Source of the DNA: a virus
Reading direction: 5' to 3' (one strand)
Length of the DNA stretch: 24,948 nt
IMG/VR virus record: IMGVR_UViG_3300045950_000112
Span: 1 to 24,948 of that record
Made by a program: the position numbers and the translations under genes. Shown here piece by piece: positions 1-7,175 of this stretch. How positions within the stretch are numbered: position 1 is the first letter of the stretch; the number at the start of each line of letters is the position of its first letter. The notes under the pieces were generated by a model. The model saw nothing but the letters and a program-made list of their open reading frames with translations, was not told the origin of the DNA and ran no database searches.

Positions 1-61
1 TGCGCTCCGGCACGGTATCGGCCGCGCCCAGCAACTTCTTGATGATTTCTTCCTGCGTCAT
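1..61 (-). CDS. Tail assembly chaperone-like protein (partial, N-terminus only)
   Basis: An open frame begins at an ATG at 61 (MTQEEIIKKLLGAA...) and runs off the left edge, so only about 20 residues are visible. In-frame GTG codons at 70 and 79 are alternative starts; the AAAGGGG near 85-91 is too close to the GTG at 79 and far from the ATG, so the start is uncertain. The N-terminus is predicted helical and acidic/basic. Its position directly after the tail tube gene is where PBSX-type phages place the XkdN-like tail assembly chaperone, just before the tape measure. The function is inferred from position only. Confidence 0.45.
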   Translation of the reverse strand, partial: MTQEEIIKKLLGAADTVPER

Positions 62-88
62 ATCTTTCACCGCAATCACAACCCCTTT

Positions 89-496
89 CTACGGCGCCTC
101 AATCGGGTCCAGGAGCTCATAGCCCTCAAACGTGAAGGGCGTGGCCTCTTCAACGACTTCACCGGCGGTCCAGTTCGCCAGGACGATCTCATCGGCCATA
201 CAGTTCTTCAGCCTGATCCGCTCGTGTCCGAATGCTTCCGGATCTTCGAGCTTGGAGATGACCTCAAAGCGGCCAAAGCCTTGTTCAATCATCTCTGACG
301 TCACCTTGAAGCCACTCATGGTGCCGGTGCCTTTCATAGGACCTTTCTTGTGCCGCACCCAGGCACTGCCGGACAGCTTAAGTTCAGCCTTTTCCATCGC
401 CACTTTGGCTTCCAGATGGTTGACATTGGTCAGCCACCTGCCGTCCTTGAACAGTTTCCCATAATGCCCTTGGATCGCCCTTTCCGCCTCAAGCAT
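89..496 (-). CDS. xkdM: Tail tube protein, XkdM/DUF2001 family
   Basis: This 135-residue protein would polymerise into the inner tube of a contractile tail. The frame is open up to 535, but an AAAGGAGGTG ribosome site lies 9 bases before the ATG at 496, so translation should start at MLEAERAIQG. Family features include a conserved early segment on the assigned numbering (GHYGKLFKDGRW), an EKAELKLSG strand resembling the EKAEVKTLG region of XkdM, and a C-terminal FTFEGYELLDP resembling the family FTFEDVDLP end. Length is close to the usual 140-150. It follows the sheath gene, the standard sheath-tube order of PBSX and Mu-type myophages. Confidence 0.88.
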   Translation of the reverse strand: MLEAERAIQGHYGKLFKDGRWLTNVNHLEAKVAMEKAELKLSGSAWVRHKKGPMKGTGTMSGFKVTSEMIEQGFGRFEVISKLEDPEAFGHERIRLKNCMADEIVLANWTAGEVVEEATPFTFEGYELLDPIEAP

Positions 497-531
497 CTGA
501 GGTCGCACCTCCTTTGGTTTGTGGACCGGAA

Positions 532-1965
532 TCACTTGATGTAGCCCGTGCCGAAGATCTTCTCCATGGAGTCGATGATCGTAGCCTCGTAACGCCAGAA
601 GAATTCATCCGATTCGGCGTTAGCCTGAAGAGCCTTATCCGTCTCGACAACGAAGTCCGGCGCCAGCAAAGCGGGGGAGAGGGTCTCAAAATAGTTCTTG
701 ATTGCGGACAGCACAGCCGCCTGGCCGTCTTCGTTGTTGAGCACTTTACCGATATAGTTGTCGTGCGCCGCCTGGGCGGTGTCCATGTCGATGGCGTCCA
801 TAATCCGGATGGGCTTGATCTTCCGCCAAGCGCGGCCTTGCCCCTCGCGGAGGGAGGAGAGGGTGTTAATGCCCTGCTCGATGATCACTTTCTCACCATC
901 GTGCACAAAAACAAGGGTGCCGGACTGTAGCGCCTGGACCACTTGGTTATGCGTGAGACGGGGCGCTACATCCGCAAAAGGGGTGGCCGCGTAGGTGAGG
1001 CTTTCGGCCAACCGCTGACCGGTGCCGCGGCCCGCCACGTAACAGGCCGCCACGGCGCTCGGGTACCAGGTGCCGGCCAACTTCACACTGGTACCAACGT
1101 TAACCACACCCTCGTGATTGAAGCCGGCGGACCGGGTATTCGCGGTCGCTGGCGTCTGGTCGTCGACCGCGCTGCCGCCCAGGTAGGCAATAACCTTCTT
1201 GCCCTCGTCGCGCAGTCGTTCAACCCACGCCCGCACGGACGCCTGCAGGCTTGCCTCCGTGGTGCCGTCCAGCGCGAATCCGTTAAACGGCCTTCCCTCA
1301 AAGGCGTTCATGGCATCAAGGTAGTCGGCGTTGTTTATCACCGCTACCCCGGCATTGCCACCGGTGAGGGGCTGAGTGGCCACGTTGGCGATTGTGCCGC
1401 TGCCGGCCGCCAGTTTCTGCGCTTCCAGCCAGACGTTATTCGCGCCGTCGCTGACAGCCGCCACCGCGTTGTCCACCACGGCGGCGCCCTTAGCGAACGT
1501 GTAGGTGTGAAGACGCCTGGCACCTTCGTAGAGGACGATGTCCTGCTTGGTCTCGTCCTGGATGCTGTCCTGTACCGCAACCTTAAAGTCCCGCGTGGTC
1601 TCGTACTTAGTGGTGAGTCTCAATACGTCCAATGCCGCCGAGTCTTTCAGGGTTATGCCGGCTTTCGCTTCGCTGCCGTCCGCCAGCCGGTAGGCCAGGA
1701 TCGTTTTCGGCCGTCCCAGGAGGCACATGCGGACGCATGTGTAGGCCGTGAAGCCGCCCCCGGTGTCGGTGCCGAGAATGTCTACCAAGTCTTTTTCGCT
1801 GGTGATCTCCACCACTTGTTTCACGGGTCCCCAGTTCGCCTTGACGGGAATCGCCACGATTCCCCTGGCCCCAGGTTGGATCGCCGCCAGTGCGGCCGCG
1901 ATGAACCGCATGTAAAAGCCAGGTCTCACCGGTTTGTCCGCAGGGTCCCAAACACCGCCCGCCAT
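532..1965 (-). CDS. xkdK: Contractile tail sheath protein, XkdK family
   Basis: A 477-residue tail sheath subunit, whose contraction drives the tube through the cell envelope. The start ATG at 1965 follows GAAGGAGGG at good spacing. The N-terminus carries the family pattern: a short leader, RPGFYMRF, then a strand region GIVAIPVKANWGPVKQVVEI with a following 'LxxxLGTD' segment. The C-terminal half has the subtilisin-like core and the ending RYEATIIDSMEKIFGTGY expected of XkdK proteins. It is preceded by a 67-residue protein with a 1-base stop/start overlap (TAATG) and followed by the tube gene. Presence of a sheath makes this a myovirus-type particle. Confidence 0.93.
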   Translation of the reverse strand: MAGGVWDPADKPVRPGFYMRFIAAALAAIQPGARGIVAIPVKANWGPVKQVVEITSEKDLVDILGTDTGGGFTAYTCVRMCLLGRPKTILAYRLADGSEAKAGITLKDSAALDVLRLTTKYETTRDFKVAVQDSIQDETKQDIVLYEGARRLHTYTFAKGAAVVDNAVAAVSDGANNVWLEAQKLAAGSGTIANVATQPLTGGNAGVAVINNADYLDAMNAFEGRPFNGFALDGTTEASLQASVRAWVERLRDEGKKVIAYLGGSAVDDQTPATANTRSAGFNHEGVVNVGTSVKLAGTWYPSAVAACYVAGRGTGQRLAESLTYAATPFADVAPRLTHNQVVQALQSGTLVFVHDGEKVIIEQGINTLSSLREGQGRAWRKIKPIRIMDAIDMDTAQAAHDNYIGKVLNNEDGQAAVLSAIKNYFETLSPALLAPDFVVETDKALQANAESDEFFWRYEATIIDSMEKIFGTGYIK

Positions 1966-2168
1966 TATTTCGCCCTCCTTCTCAAGAAGCGGTTGACCGC
2001 TTTTTGTACCTCAGCCTTTGTCAGCTCCGGGGCCGGATCACCGTGCAGCGCTCCGACAACCACTTCCGGTTTTACCCCGAAAAGTCCCTGTGCGTTTTTG
2101 ATGAATTCTCCCCGGGGATACTTCGCAGGCCTGGTTTTAGCTTCGCCGTTGGTTGCCCCTTCAGTCAA
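1965..2168 (-). CDS. Small phage tail-region protein of unknown function
   Basis: A 67-residue basic protein with no function I can assign. The start is a TTG at 2168 preceded by GGGGGGAAGCAAG, and the TAA stop overlaps the ATG of the sheath gene by one base, which implies translational coupling. The body (FIKNAQGLFGVKPEVVVGAL, then ELTKAEVQKAVNRFLRR) looks like two short helical units. I recall similar 60-70 residue proteins immediately upstream of XkdK-type sheaths in Clostridia prophages, but only as hypothetical proteins. In Mu the corresponding slot is gp38, which this does not clearly resemble. Confidence 0.75.
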   Translation of the reverse strand: MTEGATNGEAKTRPAKYPRGEFIKNAQGLFGVKPEVVVGALHGDPAPELTKAEVQKAVNRFLRRRAK

Positions 2169-2185
2169 CTTGCTTCCCCCCTGTC

Positions 2186-3025
2186 TTACTTGATTTCTCC
2201 GGTGCCGACAACCTTCTGGATCAGGCTCACTTCCGGCTGCGGCCTGGCGACCATCTTCGTCAGCACCAAAGACACCTGGCCTTTGCGCCAGGCATCGGCC
2301 TGCAGATCCGCCCTGGGCGTCACTGCCGTCATATAGTCCTTGGCCTCGGCGTCAATCGGGATCTTGACCGCCCCCGTTAAATCCTGACTGATCCGCAACA
2401 CCGCCTGCAGTTGACCGTTCGGCGTGAGCCCCACCAAATGGATGGCCACGTGCTTCCGCAGCTCGTAGGCAGCACGGCTCTTATCTTCGGCCTGGATATC
2501 CGTCACCCGGATTAGCACCGCTGGTCTGATGTAACCCAGGGGCCAACCGTTCAGGTAGACATTCCATCCCGGCATAAAGCCTTGAATCCACCGCGACAGC
2601 GCCTGCAGCCAGGGATCATCCTGCACAGTCTCCGGAACATCCACAGGCTGCAATGCCAGCACCGCAAAGCGCAGCGGCCTGGTCAGCGCGTCCCAGTCGT
2701 CGTCCACGAAGTCGGGGGACGTGGGGCCTAAGTAATTGCACGTAAACACCTGGCCGGTTTCCGGGTCGCCGATGAGCTGCTTGTCCAGCGCCGCCACTAC
2801 GGAATTGACCAGGACATCCAGTCCCGTAAGGCTGGTCCGCAAAACATAGGGGTATATCTCAAACACCCGGCGCCAGCCGGACCAGGGCGACTCCTCGGCG
2901 TCCACGCCCTGGCGGATCACCAGATACGGCTTTTCAGTATCCTTGTCGGCGGCGTGGGGTTCAAACGCCCGGCCGTCCAGGGCCGGAATTTGGCTGATCA
3001 GCTTTTCGCGCAGCGCATTCCTCAA
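2186..3025 (-). CDS. Two-domain tail terminator/completion-like protein
   Basis: A 279-residue protein beginning at a TTG (3025) with GGGAGGG seven bases upstream. Residues about 1-130 resemble the DUF3168/tail-terminator type: an N-terminal helix (RNALREKLISQI), PYLVIRQGVD, a Trp-rich strand and a late hydrophobic strand. Residues about 140-270 look like a second copy of the same alpha/beta layout (WNVYLNGWPLGYIRPAVLIRV, then a helix and strands ending VSLVLTKMV). Tail terminators cap the tail tube and join it to the head connector; the location between a gp10-like connector gene and the sheath fits that job. The two-domain form is unusual. The role is moderately certain, the duplication is inference. 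Confidence 0.65.
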   Translation of the reverse strand: MRNALREKLISQIPALDGRAFEPHAADKDTEKPYLVIRQGVDAEESPWSGWRRVFEIYPYVLRTSLTGLDVLVNSVVAALDKQLIGDPETGQVFTCNYLGPTSPDFVDDDWDALTRPLRFAVLALQPVDVPETVQDDPWLQALSRWIQGFMPGWNVYLNGWPLGYIRPAVLIRVTDIQAEDKSRAAYELRKHVAIHLVGLTPNGQLQAVLRISQDLTGAVKIPIDAEAKDYMTAVTPRADLQADAWRKGQVSLVLTKMVARPQPEVSLIQKVVGTGEIK

Positions 3026-3046
3026 GGCCGAACCCTCCCGGTACAG

Positions 3047-3379
3047 TTAACTCCATAGATCATTGAGCGTTTTTTTGATCTCGCCCAGGTGGACGTCCAG
3101 CGTGGGTAGAATAATCGCGTTCTTGCCGCCGTGAGCGATTTCCAGCCAGATACCGTACTCTACGCCGTGGCTGAGGAAGAGGACCACTTTGTTGTCGTCC
3201 GGCTGCTCAACACCGGCGTGCAGAGCCTGCCGGGCGTGACCGGTTCGGTCCCGCCATTTGGCGTGCCGCTTGGCGTGGGACTCCAAGGTCCCGGCCCAGG
3301 TTTGCACCAGCATCGCCGTGGCCGCTTTTTGTCGCTCAATGTGCTTCAGCGCTCCGTCTCCGAAGACCATCGGCATCAC
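3047..3379 (-). CDS. HK97 gp10-like neck/head-tail connector protein
   Basis: A 110-residue protein with the compact layout of the HK97 gp10 family: an N-terminal helix rich in Ala and Gln followed by WAGTLESHAK, a basic RDRTGHARQALHAGVE segment, a strand (KVVLFLSHGVEYGIWLE) and the characteristic 'AHGGKNAIILPTLD' motif near residue 82. These proteins sit at the neck between capsid and tail. The start is uncertain: GTG 3379, ATG 3376 or ATG 3370 (the last has GGGTGA at good spacing); all overlap or abut the upstream stop at 3376. It lies within a tightly packed set of connector genes. Confidence 0.82.
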   Translation of the reverse strand: MMPMVFGDGALKHIERQKAATAMLVQTWAGTLESHAKRHAKWRDRTGHARQALHAGVEQPDDNKVVLFLSHGVEYGIWLEIAHGGKNAIILPTLDVHLGEIKKTLNDLWS

Positions 3380-3552
3380 CCGTCCCGCAGCAGATTGTTC
3401 TCCTTGAGGACCGTGTAGAGCCCGACAATTCTGATCACCAGGTTGGCATTATCGGCTTCACCAACGCGATCCCTGCGCTCCTTGTTAACAAGAGCCAGAC
3501 GCTCTACCCGGTAGGGGAACGGCCCCACCTTGAGAGTCTCCGGAATCTTCAT
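3376..3552 (-). CDS. Short protein homologous to the N-terminus of the early metallopeptidase-like protein
   Basis: A 58-residue frame starting at an ATG (3552) that overlaps the upstream stop by one base (TGATG) and ending just inside the next gene. The first 40 residues align by eye with the protein at 23929-24222: MKIPETLKVGPFPYRVERLALVNK here versus MKIPQHVRIGGHLFQVSIVEIVNK there, and both continue with an Asn followed by IRI. The HExxH catalytic segment that follows in the other protein is absent; instead the chain ends TVLKENNLLRDG. It is either a trimmed domain reused in the neck region or a decaying remnant. Function unknown. Confidence 0.7.
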   Translation of the reverse strand: MKIPETLKVGPFPYRVERLALVNKERRDRVGEADNANLVIRIVGLYTVLKENNLLRDG

Positions 3553-3938
3553 CAACTCACCCTTTCCAGGTCGGCCTGGTAGCCGACCACAACGCCGTCC
3601 ACGACCTGCGGGTAGACGGCCCGGACGAGGAACGTGCCTAGCCCCGGGGCCTCGAATTTGTCCGTGACGGCGGGGCCGGCCTTGAGATCGGCCGTGTGGT
3701 CCGCCAATAGGCCGTAAACCGTATCCGTTTCTTTCTTTCCGGCCACGCTGGAGACATCTTGCTGGCCGGCAGGACCGCCTTGCATGAACACGCGCACCAT
3801 CAGGGGGCCGATAGTGGAGACCCACTCCACGAACCCGCCGCCGGACCGGACCTTTTCGGTCCGTTTTATGACGATCACAGTCGGGTTTTGCGCGATGGAC
3901 CACCTGATGTGCTTCTTCCGGGCCGCTACCGGATCCAT
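3552..3938 (-). CDS. Head-tail joining (head closure-like) protein
   Basis: A 128-residue protein starting at ATG 3938, seven bases after GGAGG; its start overlaps the preceding stop (TGATGG). The N-terminus is a helix (DPVAARKKHIRWSIAQNP) followed by a beta-rich body with repeated strands (TVIVIKRTEK, PLMVRVFMQG, GTFLVRAVYPQVVDGVVVGYQADLERV). This small beta-barrel layout and the place between the gp6-like connector and gp10-like neck genes match head-closure or stopper proteins. I cannot name a precise family from sequence alone. Its stop overlaps the start of the next small gene by one base. Confidence 0.68.
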   Translation of the reverse strand: MDPVAARKKHIRWSIAQNPTVIVIKRTEKVRSGGGFVEWVSTIGPLMVRVFMQGGPAGQQDVSSVAGKKETDTVYGLLADHTADLKAGPAVTDKFEAPGLGTFLVRAVYPQVVDGVVVGYQADLERVS

Positions 3939-4273
3939 CACAGCACCTCCGGCGGCCTCACGCTGATGATAACCCCGCCTGAAACTCCCGCCGCCCGGGC
4001 CATTTCGGCGTATCTTTCCGACATCTTGAGTGCGTGTTCGACCTGGTCCTTGAGCTTGGTCACGTCGTAGGATTCATTGCCGACCTTGTAGCTCTCAATC
4101 TGTCCCTGATAGAGTCCGGCCTTGATCGTCCAGGCCAGTGACGCCGCCAGGTAGAGGTTCTGCTTGTCATTCAACAAGGACTCCAATTCGGCGTCGGTGA
4201 AGTGGGTGTCCTCTTCAACGCCGCCGGGCGGGATGACCTCGTTGATCAGCTTGCGCAACGGTGTTACGTCCAT
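3938..4273 (-). CDS. Head-tail connector protein (gp6/YqbG-like)
   Basis: A 111-residue mostly helical protein starting at ATG 4273 with AAGGGGG about ten bases upstream. The frame is open to 4411, but the extra N-terminus is low-complexity Pro/Gly/Ser from a GC-rich spacer and is rejected. Visible features: MDVTPLRKLINE, a loop, FTDAELESLLNDK, then a long helix with AASLAWTIKAGLYQGQIESYKVGNESYDVTKL, typical of the small helical connector proteins that bind under the portal and continue the DNA channel. The stop overlaps the next start by one base. Confidence 0.75.
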   Translation of the reverse strand: MDVTPLRKLINEVIPPGGVEEDTHFTDAELESLLNDKQNLYLAASLAWTIKAGLYQGQIESYKVGNESYDVTKLKDQVEHALKMSERYAEMARAAGVSGGVIISVRPPEVL

Positions 4274-4456
4274 TTCTATCCAGCCCCCTTCAGGCCCCTT
4301 CCCCGGCGCCGGCCCCCATGGCGTCGCCGACGCTCGACGCTTGGGGAGGGTAGTTGCGACCGTCCCCTTCCCGGCGCCGGGGGAGAGGAGGGAGTGGGAG
4401 GAAGACCCCACCCCCTACTCGAACTTAATGATTCTGATGTGTTGTGAGAAAAACGG
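4274..4456 (-). other. GC-rich structured spacer with repeated CCGGCGCCGG palindromes
   Basis: This 183-base gap breaks an otherwise gapless operon. It contains two near-identical units, CCCCTTCCCCGGCGCCGG at 4295-4312 and CCCCTTCCCGGCGCCGG at 4364-4380, each containing the palindrome CCGGCGCCGG. Between them GCGTCG (4321-4326) and CGACGC (4335-4340) form a short hairpin. No convincing gene, U-tract terminator or promoter is visible. It may be a dispersed intergenic repeat or an mRNA structure that separates capsid expression from the connector genes. Confidence 0.55.
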
Positions 4457-5491
4457 TTACTGCAGGGACAGTTCCTGCACGTTCTCGCCGACCGCGGCGA
4501 ACACGCCCCGGTAGGCGTAGCCCACGATCTGGGCTTCCACCAGCCGGGCCAGGTCGCCCCGGGCGGCCTCAAGCCGGAGATCCTGCTTGAGCAACGCCTT
4601 GAAGCCTCTCTCGGGCCTGATCAGATACGCCTTGTTTTCCGGTACCCCCGGATAGGTGTGCGCCTTCTTGCCGACGGTTACTTCCCAGCCGTCGTAGTAG
4701 ACCGCGGCGCTGATGCCGCTGATGGCCGGATACTTCGTGCCCGCGATCTGGTGTCCGCCCTCCAGGGCCATCTGGATGTCGGCCTCGTTGGCCGAGTTGG
4801 CCAGGAGCACCGTGCCCTTGCGCTTCTTCTTGGCCGCATCTTTCTTCGCCGCCTGGATCGTCTTCCAAACGCCGACCCAGGCAGGATCTTCGGCCGCGCC
4901 GGCGTAGGCCGTCTTGTTCGCGGCGGGATAGGTGAAGGCGAAGATGGGGTAGAGGTGGATGTGGTTCACCAGCGCGTTGTATGCCTCACCGATGGATTTA
5001 TTGAGCATCTCGACCGAGAATGACTGATTGAAGTCTTTCATGAACTTCGTGTACTCAAAACCGGCGGAGTAAGGCAGAATCCTGGCGGACGGCCCTTCAT
5101 CGGCGTACAGCTTGCCGAATTTGACTTCTTCGCCCTCCATATGTTCGGTGAAGACACACGCCCCGCCGAGCGCCCACTTGGCGTCCACGACGGGCGGAAG
5201 GTTCTTGTCCTCGATTATGTCGTAGATCGGACGATACAGGACCGGCACCTTTTCGCGGCCCAGCTCCACATCCAGCACGGCTTTGCCCACCAGATCCTTA
5301 ATGCTCTCAATGGAGCCCAAGGTCAGCAATTCGCCAATGGGCCTCGCCAGCTCGAACGTCTCCATCTCACCGTTGACGATCCGCTTGGTGACCTGGTATT
5401 CCTTGCCGTCCACAAGGAAAGACACCGGCACCTCGATAGTGCCCGTCCTGCGTTTTTCACGCAGTGTCTCGATACTGATTACTTGAACCAT
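4457..5491 (-). CDS. Major capsid protein
   Basis: A 344-residue protein starting at ATG 5491 after AAGGAGG. Its size, the place between the capsid cement and connector genes, and the fold pattern fit an HK97-fold capsid protein: an N-terminal arm, a long helix region around FMKDFNQSFSVEMLNKSIGEAYN, a middle helix rich in Lys (WKTIQAAKKDAAKKKRKG), LLANSANEADI, and a C-terminal strand/helix end LARLVEAQIVGYAYRGVFAAV. No pro-arm cleavage site can be assigned by eye. It is the most expressed gene in the late operon by expectation, and is followed by a structured spacer rather than a direct overlap. Confidence 0.85.
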   Translation of the reverse strand: MVQVISIETLREKRRTGTIEVPVSFLVDGKEYQVTKRIVNGEMETFELARPIGELLTLGSIESIKDLVGKAVLDVELGREKVPVLYRPIYDIIEDKNLPPVVDAKWALGGACVFTEHMEGEEVKFGKLYADEGPSARILPYSAGFEYTKFMKDFNQSFSVEMLNKSIGEAYNALVNHIHLYPIFAFTYPAANKTAYAGAAEDPAWVGVWKTIQAAKKDAAKKKRKGTVLLANSANEADIQMALEGGHQIAGTKYPAISGISAAVYYDGWEVTVGKKAHTYPGVPENKAYLIRPERGFKALLKQDLRLEAARGDLARLVEAQIVGYAYRGVFAAVGENVQELSLQ

Positions 5492-5507
5492 CGACTACTC
5501 AGCCTCC

Positions 5508-6026
5508 TTACGATGCAATGATGCCGGCTGTCCGGAGCTTGGCCAGCAGCGCATTGAAATCACCAACAATGCCCGCCACATCCCCCGCCGTGCTGTTGGC
5601 CTGCGCCGCAGCCTGCCGGAGCGCGCCGAGCAGCTGATCCGCAAGCTTGAACCGGATTACATTGTTGGCGTCTTTGGCCAACGTCACCCGGCCCGCGTAA
5701 CGATTGCCGGCCGCCGCCTGGGTAAAGCGGTTGTTGGCGGCGTCCCAGTAGATGTCCGCGCCGCCCGCCATGGCATCGGTGGCCAGGATCTGGTCCGTCT
5801 CGTACTCCGCCTGTTCGATGTTCAGCACCAGCTCGGCCGTTTCTCCCGCGCCGGTGGTAACGCTGCGCATCGCCGCGCCCAGAAACCCGCCGAGCAGGTA
5901 GAACTTACCTGCAGAAATAGTGGTGTTTTGCGGCACGGTCACTTGCACCGCTCTACCGTTCGATACCTTGGGGTCGGTGCTCTGGTGCACTGTGGTCGGT
6001 ACCGGTTGACCCTGGTACATCTGCAT
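5508..6026 (-). CDS. Capsid decoration/cement protein, DUF2190-like
   Basis: A 172-residue protein from ATG 6026 (AAAGGA upstream; ATG 6020 is also possible). Residues 20-130 show the beta-rich DUF2190 layout: GRAVQVTVPQNTTISAGKFYLLGGFLGAA, then ETAELVLNIEQAEYETD and GADIYWDAANNRFTQAAAGN followed by YAGRVTLA. This family (lambda gpD-type fold in known members) binds the capsid surface and stabilises it. The last 35 residues (AGDVAGIVGDFNALLAKLRTAG) form an added helix also seen in Firmicutes relatives. It lies directly between scaffold and capsid genes, the normal cement position. Confidence 0.82.
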   Translation of the reverse strand: MQMYQGQPVPTTVHQSTDPKVSNGRAVQVTVPQNTTISAGKFYLLGGFLGAAMRSVTTGAGETAELVLNIEQAEYETDQILATDAMAGGADIYWDAANNRFTQAAAGNRYAGRVTLAKDANNVIRFKLADQLLGALRQAAAQANSTAGDVAGIVGDFNALLAKLRTAGIIAS

Positions 6027-6039
6027 TCACGTCCTTTCG

Positions 6040-6564
6040 TTAAATGGCGGCCCGCTTTACGCGCACGTTGGTGGAACCGCCTTTGTCGCCGGCGGCGCGC
6101 ACGGCGCCGGCGACCATTGCCGGCGTGTCGGTGTGCAGTCGGCTCAGGGCCTCCTTTACCGACGCTTCGGCCAGCAGCGCGTCGATCTCGCCAACGATCT
6201 GTTCCTTGGTCTTGCCCGCCGGCTGCAGCATCTTCCGGATCAACGCCTGAGCCATCTCGCCGGCGACTTTTTCCTTAAGCACACCATCGACCAACTCCTG
6301 GTGACTGCGCTCCCGGTCTTTGTCCATAGCCGCCTTAGCCTCCTTGGCCGCCTGTACGACGCCCATCTCGCCGGTCACGCCCAGGGCTTCGGCCACGGCC
6401 TGCAGCGCTTTCTCCGCGCCGGCCTTGCGCTCCACCCACTTGCCGTCAATCGCCCCGGCCACCTGCTCCGGCGTCCAGCCCATCTCCCCGGCCACCTGGG
6501 CCAGGGTCACATCACCGCTCTGCAGCAAGCCCTTCAGTTGCTGCACCAACTCTTTCCAACCCAT
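6040..6564 (-). CDS. Nested in-frame scaffolding protein (Mu gpZ-like)
   Basis: An internal ATG at 6564 in the same frame as the protease gives a 174-residue protein, MGWKELVQQLKGLLQ to the shared stop. GAAGGAGG lies seven bases upstream of this ATG, as strong as any gene start in the window, although it sits inside the protease coding sequence (Glu-Gly-Gly-Lys). The product is almost entirely helical, charged and Ala-rich with repeated LxxxL patterns, as expected for a capsid scaffold. The arrangement copies the Mu I/Z and lambda C/Nu3 nested design. Confidence 0.72.
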   Translation of the reverse strand: MGWKELVQQLKGLLQSGDVTLAQVAGEMGWTPEQVAGAIDGKWVERKAGAEKALQAVAEALGVTGEMGVVQAAKEAKAAMDKDRERSHQELVDGVLKEKVAGEMAQALIRKMLQPAGKTKEQIVGEIDALLAEASVKEALSRLHTDTPAMVAGAVRAAGDKGGSTNVRVKRAAI

Positions 6565-7113
6565 CGTTTTGCCTCCTTCAATCTCACCAGTGGCCACTAT
6601 TCTGGTTTGCATCCCCGCCCGGTCCAGAGGCGTCCAGTCAATTGAAAGCGCCTCATAGTCAATAACCTCGGCCTCTCCGCCCGCCGTCCGCAGCTTGGGA
6701 TAGCCGAAGATGGACACCTGCTTAACCCGTCCGGTGCGTATCCAGCGTTTGAGATCCACCGCCGCCTGGTCAACCACGCCCCGAAAATACGCTTTGCCGT
6801 TCTGCATCTTGGCTCCGACCCAATGGGTCACAACAGCCGGGAACTGGGTGGGCACATCGTCGGCCTTCTGGTGCCCTAAAAACCCGTTCAGCGTCCGCTC
6901 CTGGACCCGCCGGACGATGGCTTCCAGCGCCGGCATCTTGTAGTTCCAACCTCGCTTGCTCTTGCCCGGGGCAATCTCGACCACGACCTCCAGGGGGTCC
7001 TGGTCGCCCGCTTTAAGCGCCGACAGATCCACGCCCGGCGCCGCCGGCACATCCTCGGGCCGCATTTCGCCCGAAACAGCGGCCGGCAGCCATGTCATTT
7101 CTCCCACAAGCAA
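6040..7113 (-). CDS. Prohead protease with C-terminal scaffold (Mu I/Z-like)
   Basis: A 357-residue head maturation protease. Start is taken as TTG 7113 (TTG 7116 is equally possible) because AAGGGAGGTG lies just upstream; the frame is open to 7158. Residues 40-170 form the protease region: an E-rich strand, GFLGHQ (His81), and QVSIFGYPK (Ser134), matching the His/Ser arrangement of herpes-type phage proteases, then DYEALSIDWTPLDRAG. Residues 184-357 are Ala/Glu/Lys-rich helices typical of a scaffold. In Mu the I gene encodes the protease and the nested Z gene the scaffold. Preceded by a likely promoter and phased repeat array. Confidence 0.85.
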   Translation of the reverse strand: MLVGEMTWLPAAVSGEMRPEDVPAAPGVDLSALKAGDQDPLEVVVEIAPGKSKRGWNYKMPALEAIVRRVQERTLNGFLGHQKADDVPTQFPAVVTHWVGAKMQNGKAYFRGVVDQAAVDLKRWIRTGRVKQVSIFGYPKLRTAGGEAEVIDYEALSIDWTPLDRAGMQTRIVATGEIEGGKTMGWKELVQQLKGLLQSGDVTLAQVAGEMGWTPEQVAGAIDGKWVERKAGAEKALQAVAEALGVTGEMGVVQAAKEAKAAMDKDRERSHQELVDGVLKEKVAGEMAQALIRKMLQPAGKTKEQIVGEIDALLAEASVKEALSRLHTDTPAMVAGAVRAAGDKGGSTNVRVKRAAI

Positions 7114-7136
7114 CAAATCACACCTCCCTTCGGGGC

Positions 7137-7165
7137 ATAATGAAAAACGTCCTAACACCGTTCAA
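7137..7165 (-). promoter_or_regulatory. Candidate sigma-A promoter for the capsid operon (PI-like)
   Basis: On the minus strand TTGAAC (7165-7160) and CATTAT (7142-7137) are separated by exactly 17 bases, each matching 4 of 6 consensus positions. Transcription would begin near 7130, just before the ribosome site of the protease gene. A phased repeat array ends 11 bases upstream. In Mu the C-dependent promoter PI occupies this same slot before gene I. A weak core next to upstream repeats suggests an activated promoter; this is inference. Confidence 0.5.
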
Positions 7166-7175
7166 CACCGCTCCG

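Noticed and set aside
943-2193. Long plus-strand open frame of 416 codons across the sheath gene
   Set aside because: It is a GC-rich shadow of the sheath gene in the opposite strand; composition is Arg/His/Val-rich with no recognisable domain, whereas the minus strand gives a clear XkdK sheath.
4274-4411. N-terminal extension of the connector gene
   Set aside because: The added residues come from the repeat-rich spacer and are low complexity; a ribosome site marks ATG 4273.
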